Positions 1-12,251 of a stretch of DNA of 64,000 nt are shown here, piece after piece (position 1 is the stretch's first letter; every line of letters starts with the position of its first letter). The DNA comes from Monilinia fructicola (Eukaryota > Ascomycota > Leotiomycetes > Helotiales > Sclerotiniaceae): assembly GCA_008692225.1 (NCBI GenBank), contig VICG01000005.1:1928501-1992500 (forward strand), in the 5' to 3' direction. The position numbers were made by a program, and so were the translations under genes. Below the pieces are notes generated by a model, which was given only the letters and a program-made list of their open reading frames with translations, searched no databases and had not been told where the DNA came from.

Positions 1-1716
1 CAAGCTCTTCAAGACGGCGAATGGTTCCCTGAAGATCTTGAAGAGGCTATAGAAGAGCACTTTGAAGTGCATGACGATCGCAATAGGGCGTACCATCACC
101 TGCGGCCTCTTTTTGAGGAACAACAAGCTCTTCGTATGGAAAGAGAAAGCATGGTAAGGGAGAAACTCGCCAGTGCCAAGAGACGAGCAGATCATATCTG
201 GGCTTATGAGGCTCAGAGTAGTAAATCTGAGACACTATCTGGAAAGACGTTATATATGGAAGCATAGTCCATGTTTGTCGAGATCTCGGCTGCTCATCTT
301 CTTCGTACCATTCTTGTATAGCACCACGTGGCCTAGTGAACTCTGCGTGTTCTTATAAGGAGAGGGATCATGCACAATGCGATACAAATGGTCCCTCTGA
401 TTGTCCCTCTCATCGTCACATATGCAAATAAATTAATCTCGAGCTTCCAGACCCGCGAGGCACTTTGTCTTCCAAGAGTGCTTTGCATTTCGATCATTTG
501 GAGGATGCGGCGATTTATCTTTTCGCGGTGAAGGAAAGGGACCGAGCTGCCATTACCCACTTGATGTTGCCGGCTTCCTATTCTTTATCGAGGCAACATC
601 GAGATTCGGGCACGGTGCTTGGTGCGTGGGAGGCTATCATGAATTATTTCAGTTATCCTTGGATGAGAGGTGGTATGTTTATCCTCTTCTTATCCATAAG
701 GTTCATTGTCGTAGTTCATACTCGATGATTAAACGGCTCAATCTCCACAGGAACAGATATATCGATGCGCGGTACATCCAACAGCCCTGGTACTCCTCCT
801 ATTCATCGTGTTACTACCACAATCACCGCGACCGCATGGACAAAAAATAACAAGCCGGTTTTGGTGGCTCGAGCTGGGCCATCCATATTGCATCTCTGAG
901 GTACAAAGGAGAACCCAAGGTGGATACCGGGGTAAACTCCCCGGAGTCAGTCTGGTAAGTCATCGCTCTCCAGCTTCACGCCCTCTCAAGCTCTTTCATC
1001 CACGGCCGCTTCCACCTTCACAAACCTATCAATCACCTAGCACAATCGATATCCCACCCCCATGACCACAACACCACCAGAGTCCCCTTCACAACCGAAT
1101 TCGCATATCCTCCAGACTGGCTACGATCCCTCCTACAATCCCGTCGATACCCCGGACTCAATTTCCATTTTTGGGATGCCAGTGGTGTTGGACACGTAAC
1201 TAGATATGAAGCATTCATCGAACGAAGCCTTGCATAAAGAAGCACATTCTGAGAATGGACCGTGGAAAATATTTGAATCCAGAGGGTCACCATTTGAGAA
1301 CCCGGATAGACATTTTTGGGAGGTTTGTTTGAGTGACCCAAAATGCTGATTTGGGAGACGAAACTGTGTGTTAGGAGGTCTATCATATAGTCTGATAGTC
1401 GAGCAACTTTGGTTTTCATCATGCAAGATAAACTCAGAGGTTGGAGACTATAATTTCAAGACTGTGATACCTGACGTTTTAATATTGGTGGTGAATTTGA
1501 AGATCAACAAGATATCATCTGGAGTTATCCGGAACAGAACAAATTTCAAGACGTGAGGCGAAGCTGCATATCAGAAATCCGGACAATGAATTTGAGATAA
1601 TAACCCCGGGAACCTCAATGCATAAAGTCTTTCGAATCGCTAGTTTTGATACCGACTTTGATCTAATAATTGGCGGAACTTTTGATTAGCACCGCTCTCT
1701 CTGATTGGTTGGCACA
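1..1716 (+). pseudogene. Remnant of an unidentified multi-exon gene, cut by the window edge and disrupted
   Basis: Protein-like stretches in one direction can be followed but not joined into one frame. 1-267 is open from the window edge and is rich in Glu, Arg and Lys (a segment around AKRRADHIWAYE). About 432-640 is a second open stretch (around HFDHLEDAAIYLF) ending at a GTATGT donor; it joins in phase to an exon after the CACAG acceptor near 750 (around DISMRGTSNSPGTPP). That exon then hits a TGA near 898, although the next frame continues sensibly to a GTAAGT donor near 955. 1080-1340 (around PPDWLRSLLQSRRYPG) and 1480-1716 (around IIWSYPEQNKFQ, then ITPGTSMHKVFRIASFD) continue with further frame changes. 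I do not recognise the family. It is either a decayed gene or one damaged by sequence errors. Confidence 0.4.
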
Positions 1717-1961
1717 GTATAGCTTTTCCAATGTGAAAGTCGAAGTCCGATGATTCACTTTGCATGAATATCATTCTTCGCAATGGATGATTTGGTAGAT
1801 ATTCTCCTCATTGGGTACACATTCGCATCCTCTCCAACGCTCACATCCATTCCCCACTTTCAGCTCCATGGCCCTGCTCGGGCCTGTGGCTTTCTACAGT
1901 ATGCAATTTTCTCGCTAGAAGTTCTCATCTCCTGCACAACATGCGTCGTGCATCATGTAGC

Positions 1962-2962
1962 CTACCACCCCATCGTCCAACCCCCTACAAAAGTAACCCC
2001 TACAGCCACGCCCCAAATTCCATTTGCCACCATCCTCTCTGCTCCGCTAGCACTAATAGTACTCGGATTGGCCAAACCGCCAGTCGACGTGCTACTCGTC
2101 CTGGCATTCGTCATTCTCGGCAACGTCGAAGTTGCCCCACTAGTACTCATATGCGTAATGCCCGACAATGTCGAGAAATTCCCACCCGCACTCCCCGTTC
2201 CATTTGTCCCGGTTCCATCTGCTCCTGCTGTAGATGTACTCCAAACTGTCGTCGTACCCGTTGGAGTAGGAGTTACAGTTTTCGTGCTGGTTATTTGTTC
2301 GATTTCTGGATTTGGGGTTGATGTACTAATGTGGTATGGCTCACTTGAGAATGGGTTGTGGGAAGAGTATGTCATTGAGACGGTGAAGAAATTAAGACTG
2401 TCAGGGTCGATCTGTCCACAGTTGTCTTTTTCAGTTTCCAGGCACTTCTTTTGGGCAGCAGCATCGTTTGAGTTAGAGGCGATGCAGCTTTGATATGCGT
2501 ATTCGCATTGGAAGGTAGGCATGGTTTGAGTGTAATATTGCAGGGCAGGGGAGGAGGAATTAGAACTACAGGTACATTCGTAGCAGAGGGAGTACTAAGG
2601 GATGTTTTAGTATTGGGCGAAGACAGAGGTAGATTGGCGGGGTGGTGAATGAATGAAACGACGCAGAACAATCAAAAGTAAACATACTGGATCACATATG
2701 TTCGTATCGTAGTCCCCCGTGCAAAGCGTTCCGCATGACTTTATTTGCCCAGCACACCATTTAGCTGTATCTCTCATTAGCCAATCATTCACATCTAAAG
2801 CTCCCCAACAGAGCAGAACTTGACTGAACTTAATGTGAACGACTTACAACGCAAAGCAAGACTGACAGCACTCGGGTCAACCAGCGGATCGCAAGACCCC
2901 GATGACGCTTTCACCATCATCGCGCATTGCGCAACTATAGCAAAAACTTGTACGATTCTCAT
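1962..2962 (-). CDS. Secreted Cys-rich protein, DUF7707-like, probably GPI-anchored
   Basis: Three exons on the minus strand join in phase: 2962-2848, 2764-2688 and 2594-1962 (274 aa). Donors are GTAAGT and GTATGT; acceptors are ATACAG after a GCTAAT branch point and CTTAG after ATACTAA. The protein starts with a hydrophobic signal-like segment (MRIVQVFAIVAQCAMMVKAS). A Cys-rich domain follows (residues about 22-120) with SKWCAGQIKSCGTLC, NICDP, CYECTCSSN and FQCEYAYQSC, which is the Cys pattern I associate with fungal DUF7707 proteins. A long Ser/Thr/Gly-rich region then leads to a hydrophobic C-terminus (GVAVGVTFVGGW), the usual layout of a GPI-anchored cell-surface protein. The exact role is unknown. 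Another acceptor near 2795 would add about 10 residues between Arg and the WC motif, but fits the family pattern less well. Confidence 0.75.
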
Positions 2963-4706
2963 GATGCTGAGGATCAGCGGACTTCCACTTCAGAGTGAAG
3001 AGAGACTAATAATGATAATAACAATAAACCAACCAAATCGCAAATCACACAAAAAAACCACGAAGAAAGCGAGCGCGACAATTTGCGAAATGCAAAGAAG
3101 TATATCGTTATATACAAATGTGAATCCGCCCGTATGTGTGTATATCAAGAGAACGAACTTTAAATAAATCGCACCGTGCACATAGCTGCATTCATTGTAC
3201 GTCGATGTGTTAAAGCGAGTGCACCCTACGACAATACCATATATCCATATGGATCATCTCAGTCAAATCGAATCAAAATCAAACACATGAAGTACATCTG
3301 ACAGTATATCGAGATTCTCAACTCATTTAAACAAAGCAGCTGCACACACCGGCACACAAACTTTATGTAATTACGCCGTTAGGCGCACTGTTGTACCTCT
3401 GCACTTCGTACATCTGAAGGTTTCGTGGCTTGGTCGCCTTGTCTGCTTGCTTACACTCGTGGCACGCGAACGGAAAAAGTGGTTGATAAAATTTTGTTCA
3501 TGGGGTTCATGGATGATGGGGGTGATCTGAATACGAAGTGCAGTTGCTCGCCAGCTAGCTCCCCTCCATATATCCCCAGACCTTGCATGACGAAGCAACG
3601 AATGAAGAGCGACTGCCCTTCTCAAAATGACGGATATTTGACCGTTTCGGGTAGCATGCCCGAGGCAGAAGGATGACCTGGGTACTTGGATGTGCCTGGA
3701 GATCCGATATGTACGGTACAGTACTGTACACTCCCACCTCCGTAATGGTTGTACCCGAGTCGGTATATTGCGAGAAGGCGGCGCAGGTACGAGGTTTTCT
3801 TCCTGGACAATTTGATGCTGTTTTGGGATGGGAGGGACAATCAGAATGGGTTTAGTCACCTGTGACCTGATAGAGGTAACGGTCGGTTCAACTATTCGTA
3901 TTAAGTGGATTGATTAGCTTTGTGGTTCGGCCTTGCGTGGGGAGCTTGCAATTGGTACCGTCCACATTGTTACCGCACAAACTTTGTGTCACATGGCTCC
4001 TGGTAAGGTTAAAGTAATGATTTCTGATATATTAAAGGATACTTGATCAACATCTAAGATGATTATGAGAGGTTCCATGTCATTCGAGCGTTTGTTGCAA
4101 ACAACCATCATCGATCGACGTACATGTCGGTACGTGGATGATCCTTCCTCTGCTCTTGGTACAAAGCATATACTATCGGCGAACTTTCAAGCATATCCAA
4201 TGCATCCTGCTCCCCCGAAAGACTGGTCTAAGCTTCTGCTCCCTTAAAAAATAAAGAGTTGTACTGTACTCAAGTGTTGAGATAAACATGACAAGATGAT
4301 AATGTAAGTCGTGTATATAATCTTTCCAGCTCTTTAGGTTGGTATCTTAATTACATTGAATGGGAAAATGAATGATGATAAATGGCTGAAGGAGTTATCG
4401 TAGCAGAACACCTGAGATCCTAAAGTAGATTAATATCTCATAATTCTCCTGCAGCATAATTATATATGTATCTTGAGCTGCCCTAACCTGATATGTCCTG
4501 TCATGTTCTGTATCTTCTTGTATGTCATTATGATGCTTATACCTGGACTTTCGGAATAAAAGAAGAAAGACCCTCCATGTCATTTTCCCAATCGTTTCCT
4601 GTCCCTATCCACTTCGATATCAATAACCCCGTTTCCACAGCTCGTTAAAAATAGTATACAACCAAAGGTTTACCTCATGAACATTTTGTGCCTGAACCAG
4701 ACTCCC
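2963..4706. other. Intergenic, no supported gene
   Basis: The upstream DNA of the DUF7707-like gene and the 3' side of the zinc-finger regulator. Short overlapping open frames at 3371-3859 on both strands have no consistent start, splice pattern or recognisable motif. I see no RNA gene or mobile element here. Confidence 0.5.
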
Positions 4707-7700
4707 TCATAAGTCACGAGGAGGTGGATGTGATTGGCCACCCACAAGATTGATACAATTGCTCAACAATAATGCAGCTTCATTCAACAGTTCCCATCGC
4801 GTTTTCTCGAAAACAGTCCGAAGTACCATGAGCATTCCAGTGCATCCGTTGAATCCATTTAGCTTTTTTAGTTCCTCAGGATTATCAACTGAGCCAAATC
4901 GTCGCAAGTAGGCTCGCATATCGCGTACTTGATCGTCGAATGAATGGGGAGCAGGAACTGGAGCGGTGGTCGGCCCTTCGAGAGCAAAGCCGTAGCACCA
5001 TACGATCAAAGCAGCGAAATACAATACCCATGGTCTATTGAGAAGAATATCGTCGCGGGCTGAGTAGGCGAATGGAGGATCTGGTTGTACGTGATCATAG
5101 CCGTGGGAAACCGAGGCGGATTCTTTGGGGAGTAGGACTGTGCAGAGGAATTTGATAGCATAGAATGTGGCATCTCTAGCCTTGGCAGTTGGCGCCCAAT
5201 TATCTCTCATTCTTCTTTGAGCACTATTTAAGTCCTGTGACCCGATTGTACGGCCAAGAAGACGTTTAGCTCGAGCAAATATTTGGCAGTCAACAACATC
5301 GACGTGCATTGCCATGTGCGCGAGGTGATGTAGAACCGTCCTGGATTGGTAGACAACATTATTTTCCTTACCGGTGTAGGCATATGGTCCTGTCATAGTT
5401 TCAGATTGTCGCATCAAAGATAAATCGAAATCCCGCATCCACAGGTCGAATGCTCGAGTCAAAGATCCTCTCCATTTATCCCTGCCGCCTAGTGCCTGCG
5501 ATACACCTAATGAGTTGACTTGTAGATCACGTTGATTCATATGCCAGCTAACACTCAACAGGCCTGCCATTAATATTGTACGCCCAAAGGAATTTGTCCG
5601 CACTTCCTGAGCATTGAGAGTTCGTTTGAGACCTTCCAAAAATGAAATAGGTTTCACCCCATTCGCTTGGAGGCTTGACTCCAATCTACCAACTTCAGCA
5701 CTACTTGTGGCAGTCCACATGGCTTCATCGCAAGGCAAAGGAAGACGCATCTCGTGAGCGACCATAACGGTGGAATGCCCGAACATTGTTGCATGTGTAG
5801 AGTCTATAACAAAGGCCGCGAATGCAGCGCGTCTTGTGGCTTCATTTGTAATCCAATGATTCCACCATTCGTCAGGGGTATTGGCCCCAGAGGTTGAGGA
5901 CTGACGGGAACCATTGTGCCCCTGTTTATCATCTCTCACACTTGGGGGTGAATCCAATGCAGAACGGCCTATCAACGAGCTACCACGACGCATCAAAGTG
6001 ATTGTAGTTGCGTGGTGAATGTGAGCTCTTTCATGAAGCGCTCTCGTCGAATACATTTTCTCATATAGTTCTAGTAGCAAGAGGGCCTGGAACACCCATA
6101 ATTTTGCTGGGGGCCGGAATTGATGGTCGCTAAATATTTCCCATCTGAGGTGCCAAGCTAAGAAATTCGATAATTCTGCGCCAGCTTGAGTCACTTCTTG
6201 GCCGTGCAACTTGTCAAGACAGGATGCGCCAATAGCCATCATTGCAATCAAAAGGAGGTTTGGTGTCTTGTCAGGAGAAAATGTTGGTTTGTGTACTGCC
6301 ATGTAGATTAGCAAGCTTGAGACGACAAGACTATGAGAAAATTGATAACATACATATGGGCATTTGATCACTAAAATGATACCAGTAACTGCCGATGTAT
6401 GTTTGCATCATCTTTCTACTCATCATATGTCTTTCATCGCTGCGGTCCCCGTCAAGAAGTGCTTCCTTCTGCTTGGCCACGGGTGCATTTCCAGTTTCGT
6501 TGAATCTTTCCTTGATCAAGTCGATTATGGCCTGGCTTTTCTCTTCTGACAAAACTGTCTCTGGCAAGCTGGTGTCAAGCAGACTTTTCACGGCCATGGG
6601 ATGATGAGATTGGTGAGTATTCTGAGGATAGAAACCTCCAAGACCGATATCATTGGTGAAGTATGGGGCATAATACTGAGCTGTGGCATCAGGATAGCTA
6701 TTGGAGACGTAAGCCGAATACAGATGAGACGAGGAGATTAGTTCGAAATACTCACTTTGCATAAGGCTGTTGATTCATATGACCCATGTCGTTTTGTTGA
6801 GTGCTAAAAAGATATGCTACGAAATCTTCGGGAATGGCGAACGGTGAACGGTTATAGCACCCTTCGCCGCCAAACACAGGCATGGTGTTTGATGCAGCCA
6901 TCTGATCCAAAAGCATCATATCTGGACCTGATTGTTGAGCTTGGCTGATATCGTTGGAAAACTCAGTTGAAACCGGAGTATGAAATGACTGTTCATGCTC
7001 ACGGGATGAAATCGAGTTCACAGCCACATTCGCAAACCCTGGGGGTGGTAAGCTAAAAGGGGGAAAGTTTTGATGACTTATATATGCCTGCGGGCTATGC
7101 GACTGATTACCGCGGTAGTTTTGACTGCTCGAGGCGGTTGGTAGCATGCCATAATGGCTGCCACTCGTTTGCAACGGCCTCGAAAATTCTAGCGATTTGG
7201 AATCAGGGGTTCCAAAGCTTTGGTGTCGTTGACCTCTGCTATTAGAGCCAGCAGATGATGAATTCTGGCGCATGGGAACCACATCAGAATCAGTACGCTT
7301 GTAATTCACCGATGATAATCCATCTGCACTACTGGTTGAGCCAATGCCAGAATAGGTTCCGGATGCTGGGTTGGTCACTGGTGAAAATGGGGTAGGACGA
7401 ACATCTTGTGGAGACTGGTATTGTATTTGACTTGTCCGTATTTTGGGCCCAATCAGACTCGGCCTCATCAATTCAGGTGACGTGGACCCGTGAAGTGACT
7501 GTAATTTTGGGATCTGTGACACTGGAGACCCTTGACTTAACATCGAGTCTTTTCTGTGCAGTTGAGACCCTTTCGCAGTATGCCGGTCTCGATGCCGGTT
7601 ACACAAATCCTGCCTGACGAATGTTCTTGAACAACCTTCATAGTCGCAGTTATATATCTGCTTTGGTTGATGATTTAGCTGATGACGATAACTAAAATGA

Positions 7701-8090
7701 CAAAAATCAGCAAGACGAAGCAAAGGATGTTTTCAAGATTATGTAAACCTACAGATGTTCGGCCCTAGAATAACTCTTCCCACAGCCTTCCTCAGAGCAT
7801 TCGAACTTTTTGTCCAGACCCTTGCGACTTCTTCTCCGCTTCCGCGAGGGACCGTCATCCGCAGAATCATGAACGTCTCTAGCTTCTCCCTGCGAAAGCT
7901 CACCTTCGTCTTCCGCAGTTTTCGAAGATATGCGGCTTCGGCGTCTACCGCGATTCTTATCGTCAATTTCTCCGTTGGGCCTGTTTTGTAACAGAGGATC
8001 GGTCATTTGCGACATAGCAGGCGTATCAATTTGAGCCATGATATTATTTGCTGCCAAGGTAAGACGATTTGCTGCTAGTATTGAAGTCAT
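4707..8090 (-). CDS. C2H2 zinc-finger transcription factor with fungal-specific TF domain
   Basis: Four exons join in phase: 8090-7753, 7691-6756, 6697-6354 and 6295-4707 (1068 aa). Introns are about 58-62 nt with GTAGGT, GTGAGT and GTATGT donors. The first zinc finger spans intron 1 (FECSEEGCGKSYSRAEHLYRH), and the second follows directly (YNCDYEGCSRTFVRQDLCNR). Both keep C-X4-C and His spacing. A basic Arg/Lys stretch (residues about 90-97) precedes the fingers and may be a nuclear signal. A long Ser/Gln/Pro-rich region separates them from the Fungal_trans (PF04082-like) domain, which begins near FSDQMPILHKPTF and includes LLLELYEKMYSTRALHERAH. The fingers imply sequence-specific DNA binding in the nucleus; target genes cannot be told from sequence. 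The start could also be the Met at 8039 (MAQIDT). A 2.9-kb upstream region would leave room for a large promoter. Confidence 0.88.
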
Positions 8091-8935
8091 AGTCTCATAC
8101 TCTCTTGTACCAAGCGTCGCAAGAAAGTATCATGCAACACTCTGTTGGAAGATGATGTTAAGAGCTTTAAGAGAGTCGAGATTGGCGCATAGGGTGGCGA
8201 AGTCACTCTACTATCGACCGAGGTCAGACTGGGTGAAGCATGTTATGAATGAAGGAAACAAGACAAGGCAAAGCAAGGCAAAGCGAGGCAAAGCAATGCG
8301 AATGAGTAAAGATGGATGGTTAGCTAGGCATAATGCAAAACGCAGCAGTATGACCCAAGAATCTCATATGCATCAAGTAACGCGGGGAAATGTGCTGTAA
8401 GCTCCCTGGTCAACACAAGAGTACTCTACGTCGGACAGATCATGGAGTCGCAACGTGAGATGAGGCTAGGTCATGCAAGAAGACACGCGTTGGTCCGAAG
8501 CTGACGAGCGCGCATAAGGCGCTTGCATGAGATTAGAAAAGAAGATGATAAATAAAGATTGAAGATTAACATGATGTACGACTATAAGAAGTGTTTCTAG
8601 TTACTCACTCATACTCCAAATAATTCAACATGTATATGGAAGATAATGAAAGGAGACGTAGAGCAGGAAAAGAAGAAATATCTCGTACTAAATTTTTGAG
8701 TTTCGAAATTTCCCAGGTTCGTGCTTCGTGCTTCGTCAAGCGTAGATTTTAAAGTGTCTGGGGCCGGAAGCTTTTGTTTTAGCGGATCAGTACTTGAAGC
8801 TGTGGATCACACATGGAAGAACCTGCGGGGACAGGGACGTCAGACTTGGCTTGATCAGGATGTTTCTGGATCGGGCGGTTTCAATCGGTCTGATGTAGGG
8901 TGGGAGTAGGAGAGGTCTCCACGTCGGATGAGGAA

Positions 8936-9002
8936 ATATATAGATAGATAGATTGATTGATAGAGGGAGAGGGAGCGAGGGAGAGGGAGGGAGGGAAGGA
9001 GA

Positions 9003-9069
<67 letters not shown>

Positions 9070-9095
9070 TGATTGATTGATTGATTGATTGAAAG
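8936..9095. repeat. Compound microsatellite (GATA)n/(GA)n/(GATT)n
   Basis: About 160 bp of nearly pure purine-T repeats: GATA and GATT units, then GGGA/GA units, a second GATA block near 9040-9067, and a GATT block to about 9090. Open frames in it (polySer/Leu on the minus strand) are artefacts of the repeat. Confidence 0.9.
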
Positions 9096-10344
9096 GCCGT
9101 CTTCTTTCCCTCTCCCTTCTTCTTTGGTGTACTTCGCTGAGGATTAAAGTAACTTTCCAGGTGACCAAGATTCGTGTGTGTTCGTGAGATATTGTTCCGA
9201 TGGGTTAGGTGATGATGTTATTTGAGGTTGTTATGTAGGATTGTAGGACTGTAGGATTAAAGGCTTTCCCAAGGAAATGAAGACCTTGCTTACGAATTGA
9301 ATTTTGGTTAAACTTGCAGAATTCAACTTGGCGGGAAAGGCGATTAAATGAATTCGAGTGGTTGGATAATATATTAATTAACCTTGAAATTTCAGTTTAT
9401 CAGCTGCATATCTACATACCTACCTGGTACCTACCTTGTTCTTTTCTTGTGCCGTGTTAGAAGTCTTAAAGCAGGAAGGATATTTGTGTTCAATGTTCAT
9501 CCATCAAACGTTTGCTTTTTTGCTACTCGGTGCCTGGAGCAAGTTTCAGTATTAACCTTGGATAGATCTCTGGTAGCAGATCTCCAACCGTCCCATCTTG
9601 TTGGGAGATGTCAAACATAAGATTGATTACATTGAGACTTTTGATGGGCGCCGGTAAGAAGTCTTCGAAAAGTCATGTGGGCTGTCTGGCGTGTCCACCC
9701 GTAGGTGGCGTGTCTAGTAGAATTGAATGAAGGATTTGGTGGTGATATTTGCAATAAATCAGACCTGCTACGTCAACCATCTATAAATCAATATACGACA
9801 AGTCCGGGTATACTTGAAACTCTGCTTGATGCTATGTGATCTAATCAACTACACTAGGTCGTTTTACTACTACCTAGGTAATTATGGAGGTCTACGGGTC
9901 TCTTCGTTCATTCTTCTTTCTGCTCAAGATTGAGAATACAAAATAATCCTCAAGCCAAATAGGAACTTTTTATACACTAGGGAAGGGAAGAAATGAGGGG
10001 CAGATACTGTATGTTTGCGTCTTGGCGTCTTGGAGTCTTGGTATGTTTGAATCTTCCTTGCAGAAATGAGCCACCAAAATCATTGGGACGGATCAACAAC
10101 CTCTTACTTTTCTTGACTTTTCACCCCTCCAGCCATGAAGATCGTTCAGGGTGTTACTGTACTGTATTATAAGTACAGTAGCGATACGCCGTCACCGTCG
10201 CCGTCCTCCGATCAAACTCGCTTGACTCCTTAACCTTATTTTACCTTAGTAAGTCCGTCGATGTTAAAATGATGTTGGAAAAACAAAAGGAGATTCTGAT
10301 GTGATCATTTTTATTTTCTGTCCTTACGGGTACTTGGAATAATT

Positions 10345-10367
10345 AAAGAAGAAGAAGAAGAAGAAGA
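10345..10367. repeat. (GAA)n microsatellite
   Basis: A short uninterrupted GAA run in the intergenic region upstream of the SAP30-like gene. Confidence 0.8.
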
Positions 10368-10959
10368 TGCACAACAACAATCTCGCAGATCTCGCAGATA
10401 CTGTATGATGGTCTTAAAAGACATACAGTAGTAGCCACCGGACCTAAGAAGTACCTACATAGTAGAACTAACATCGCTGTCATTCCCCAGCATCAGACGA
10501 AAGATTGTCCAAGTACCATTGTTAATGTGCATTAGCACCTACGCTACCTTACCTGACTGTACCTTCTTCTCTGACCTTGCCTACCTACCTAGTACCTGCG
10601 GCCTGCCTGCCTGCCTGCCTACCTGATAAGGGACGTACCGTAGCATCAAGTTCTGTACTAAAGTGGCTCTGATCCATCCGTCATCCGCTAATAATAAATT
10701 TAATCCGGGGTATTGTTCCAAACCTTGGACGCCCCAATAAACTTTCCCGATGGTGTGTCGGAACTTTTTCATTCACTTGTAAGATTCACCACCTCCTACT
10801 TATGACGAACTTCAAATTGAATAATTATTCGACAACAAATCGAACCATTCGCACTACCAATGTAACGCGTAGCCTATTCCACTCCTCAACTTTGTACTTT
10901 GACAACTCAGCACACGGATTGTTAAGCTCCTAGAACTATATCCATCAATCTCTTTCACC

Positions 10960-11619
10960 ATGAAGAAAGCGCCTCGTCCAACGCAGCCTGACGATTCAGA
11001 AGCATCAAGCACTAAAGAGAAAGGAAATTCAAGTGCCACGCCGGCTACGAATGGAAAAGGCAAACGAGCAGCAAACAGCGCAGTTAATGCAAATGCATCA
11101 GGCGCGAATGGCACACCTACTGCATCTGGTGCTGGAGCAGGAGCTGCGGCAAGTACCAATACGGACGGCAATGTGGGAGTATGAACCCTCATTACCATAT
11201 GGGAGAAGGGAGCACAATAGCTAACAAGTCATTTCTCGTATAGATACAATGGTCAGAATTTGATCCAGCCATATTGCACCGCTATCGATACGAACACGGA
11301 ATGAATACTCCTCCAGCCTTCAATAATTCGTACAATCAAACGGTTCTTTCTCAATCGAGTATCGGTCGCATGTCACCAAGTATGGTCCGCAAGAAAGAGC
11401 ACAAGAGACAGAGCAAAGATCAATTGGCCAACGCTGTACGCAAGCATTTCAACAGTCAGTCGGTCAACGAAACCGAGGTTATAGTCAATTTCTTGTACAA
11501 AGTTCGATACCAAGGTCAGTCGAAATAATCGTGCGGTTGCTTTGCAATGCAATCCAAGCTGATTATGTGTAGATAAGAAATTCCGCATGCGATTCATGCC
11601 ACAGCTCCGTCATACCTAG
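10960..11619 (+). CDS. SAP30-like Sin3-binding subunit of a histone deacetylase complex
   Basis: Three exons join in phase: 10960-11178, 11244-11514 and 11573-11619 (178 aa). Donors are GTATGA and GTCAGT; acceptors are TATAG (branch CTAAC) and TGTAG. The N-terminal 75 residues are Ala/Ser/Asn/Gly-rich low complexity. The C-terminal half matches the fungal form of the SAP30 Sin3-binding domain (PF13867): FDPAILHRYRYEHGMNTP, then IGRMSPSM, a basic linker, LANAVRKHFNSQSVNE, EVIVNFLYKVRYQ and FRMRF near the end. Proteins with this domain bridge Sin3 to the Rpd3-type histone deacetylase in nuclear co-repressor complexes. The protein is short, as fungal members often are. The start ATG follows a plausible leader (CACCATGAAG). 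Confidence 0.85.
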
Positions 11620-12251
11620 CAATCTGCACAACCTGGGCGAACACACCAAGTTAGGAGTTACTCGACCTCGACTCGAATAGCATCCAAAGACCTTCTTGCC
11701 GGTCTGATAATACAGTAATTATACGGGTAAAGGGGTGGTGGTGTTATAAGGATAATAGGGCTGGACTTATATGATACATTTACAAAGTACTCGAATGAGC
11801 ACTTTCCATTCTGGGAGTTATGGGTGTTTCCAAGGCTGCTGTGAGTTGTAGTTATGTGGAATAATGACAGTTACGATCAATGGACAGCAGGATGAAACCA
11901 ATATCTTTTATACATTAAGCAATTCATCCATCAATGGGAAGGCTTTGCTTTGGGTTGCAGATTAAACTTTTTGATTCACGTTTGAGGTTTCTTCAGCCTT
12001 GCGATTTGTAATGGTTTTCCGGGATTAATTCCGCTAATCCAATCAGAAGTGCGCTATGTCAATTGCCTTGCCGGCAAAGAAAAAAAATATTGGAGCTTTC
12101 CAGAATGATCGTTGATATTCATGATACTTTTAGCTTTGCCTCAACCATACATTGATTGACCTGCCACAGTCTCTGCTGTTTCTATGAATATTAAAAATTT
12201 TGATATCTTCAACCCACCCATACGCGATAATTATTGTTCAATTCTATCATA
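11620..12251. other. Intergenic, presumed MDJ1 promoter
   Basis: 632 bp with no credible open frame. The last 250 bp before the MDJ1 ATG is AT-rich. No clear element can be named. Confidence 0.4.

Larger units (their letters stand above)
8091..10959. other. Long intergenic region between divergent TF and SAP30-like genes
   Basis: About 2.9 kb between two divergently transcribed genes. It holds the compound GATA/GAGA/GATT microsatellite at 8940-9095, a GAA run near 10345-10367, a CCTG/CCTA run near 10590-10625 and many TACCTACCT-type stretches. No open frame looks coding. It probably contains both promoters. Confidence 0.55.

Noticed and set aside
3371..3859. 162-codon minus-strand frame and overlapping plus-strand frames
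   Set aside because: No motif, no splice context, starts with a weak context, and several frames on both strands are equally open.
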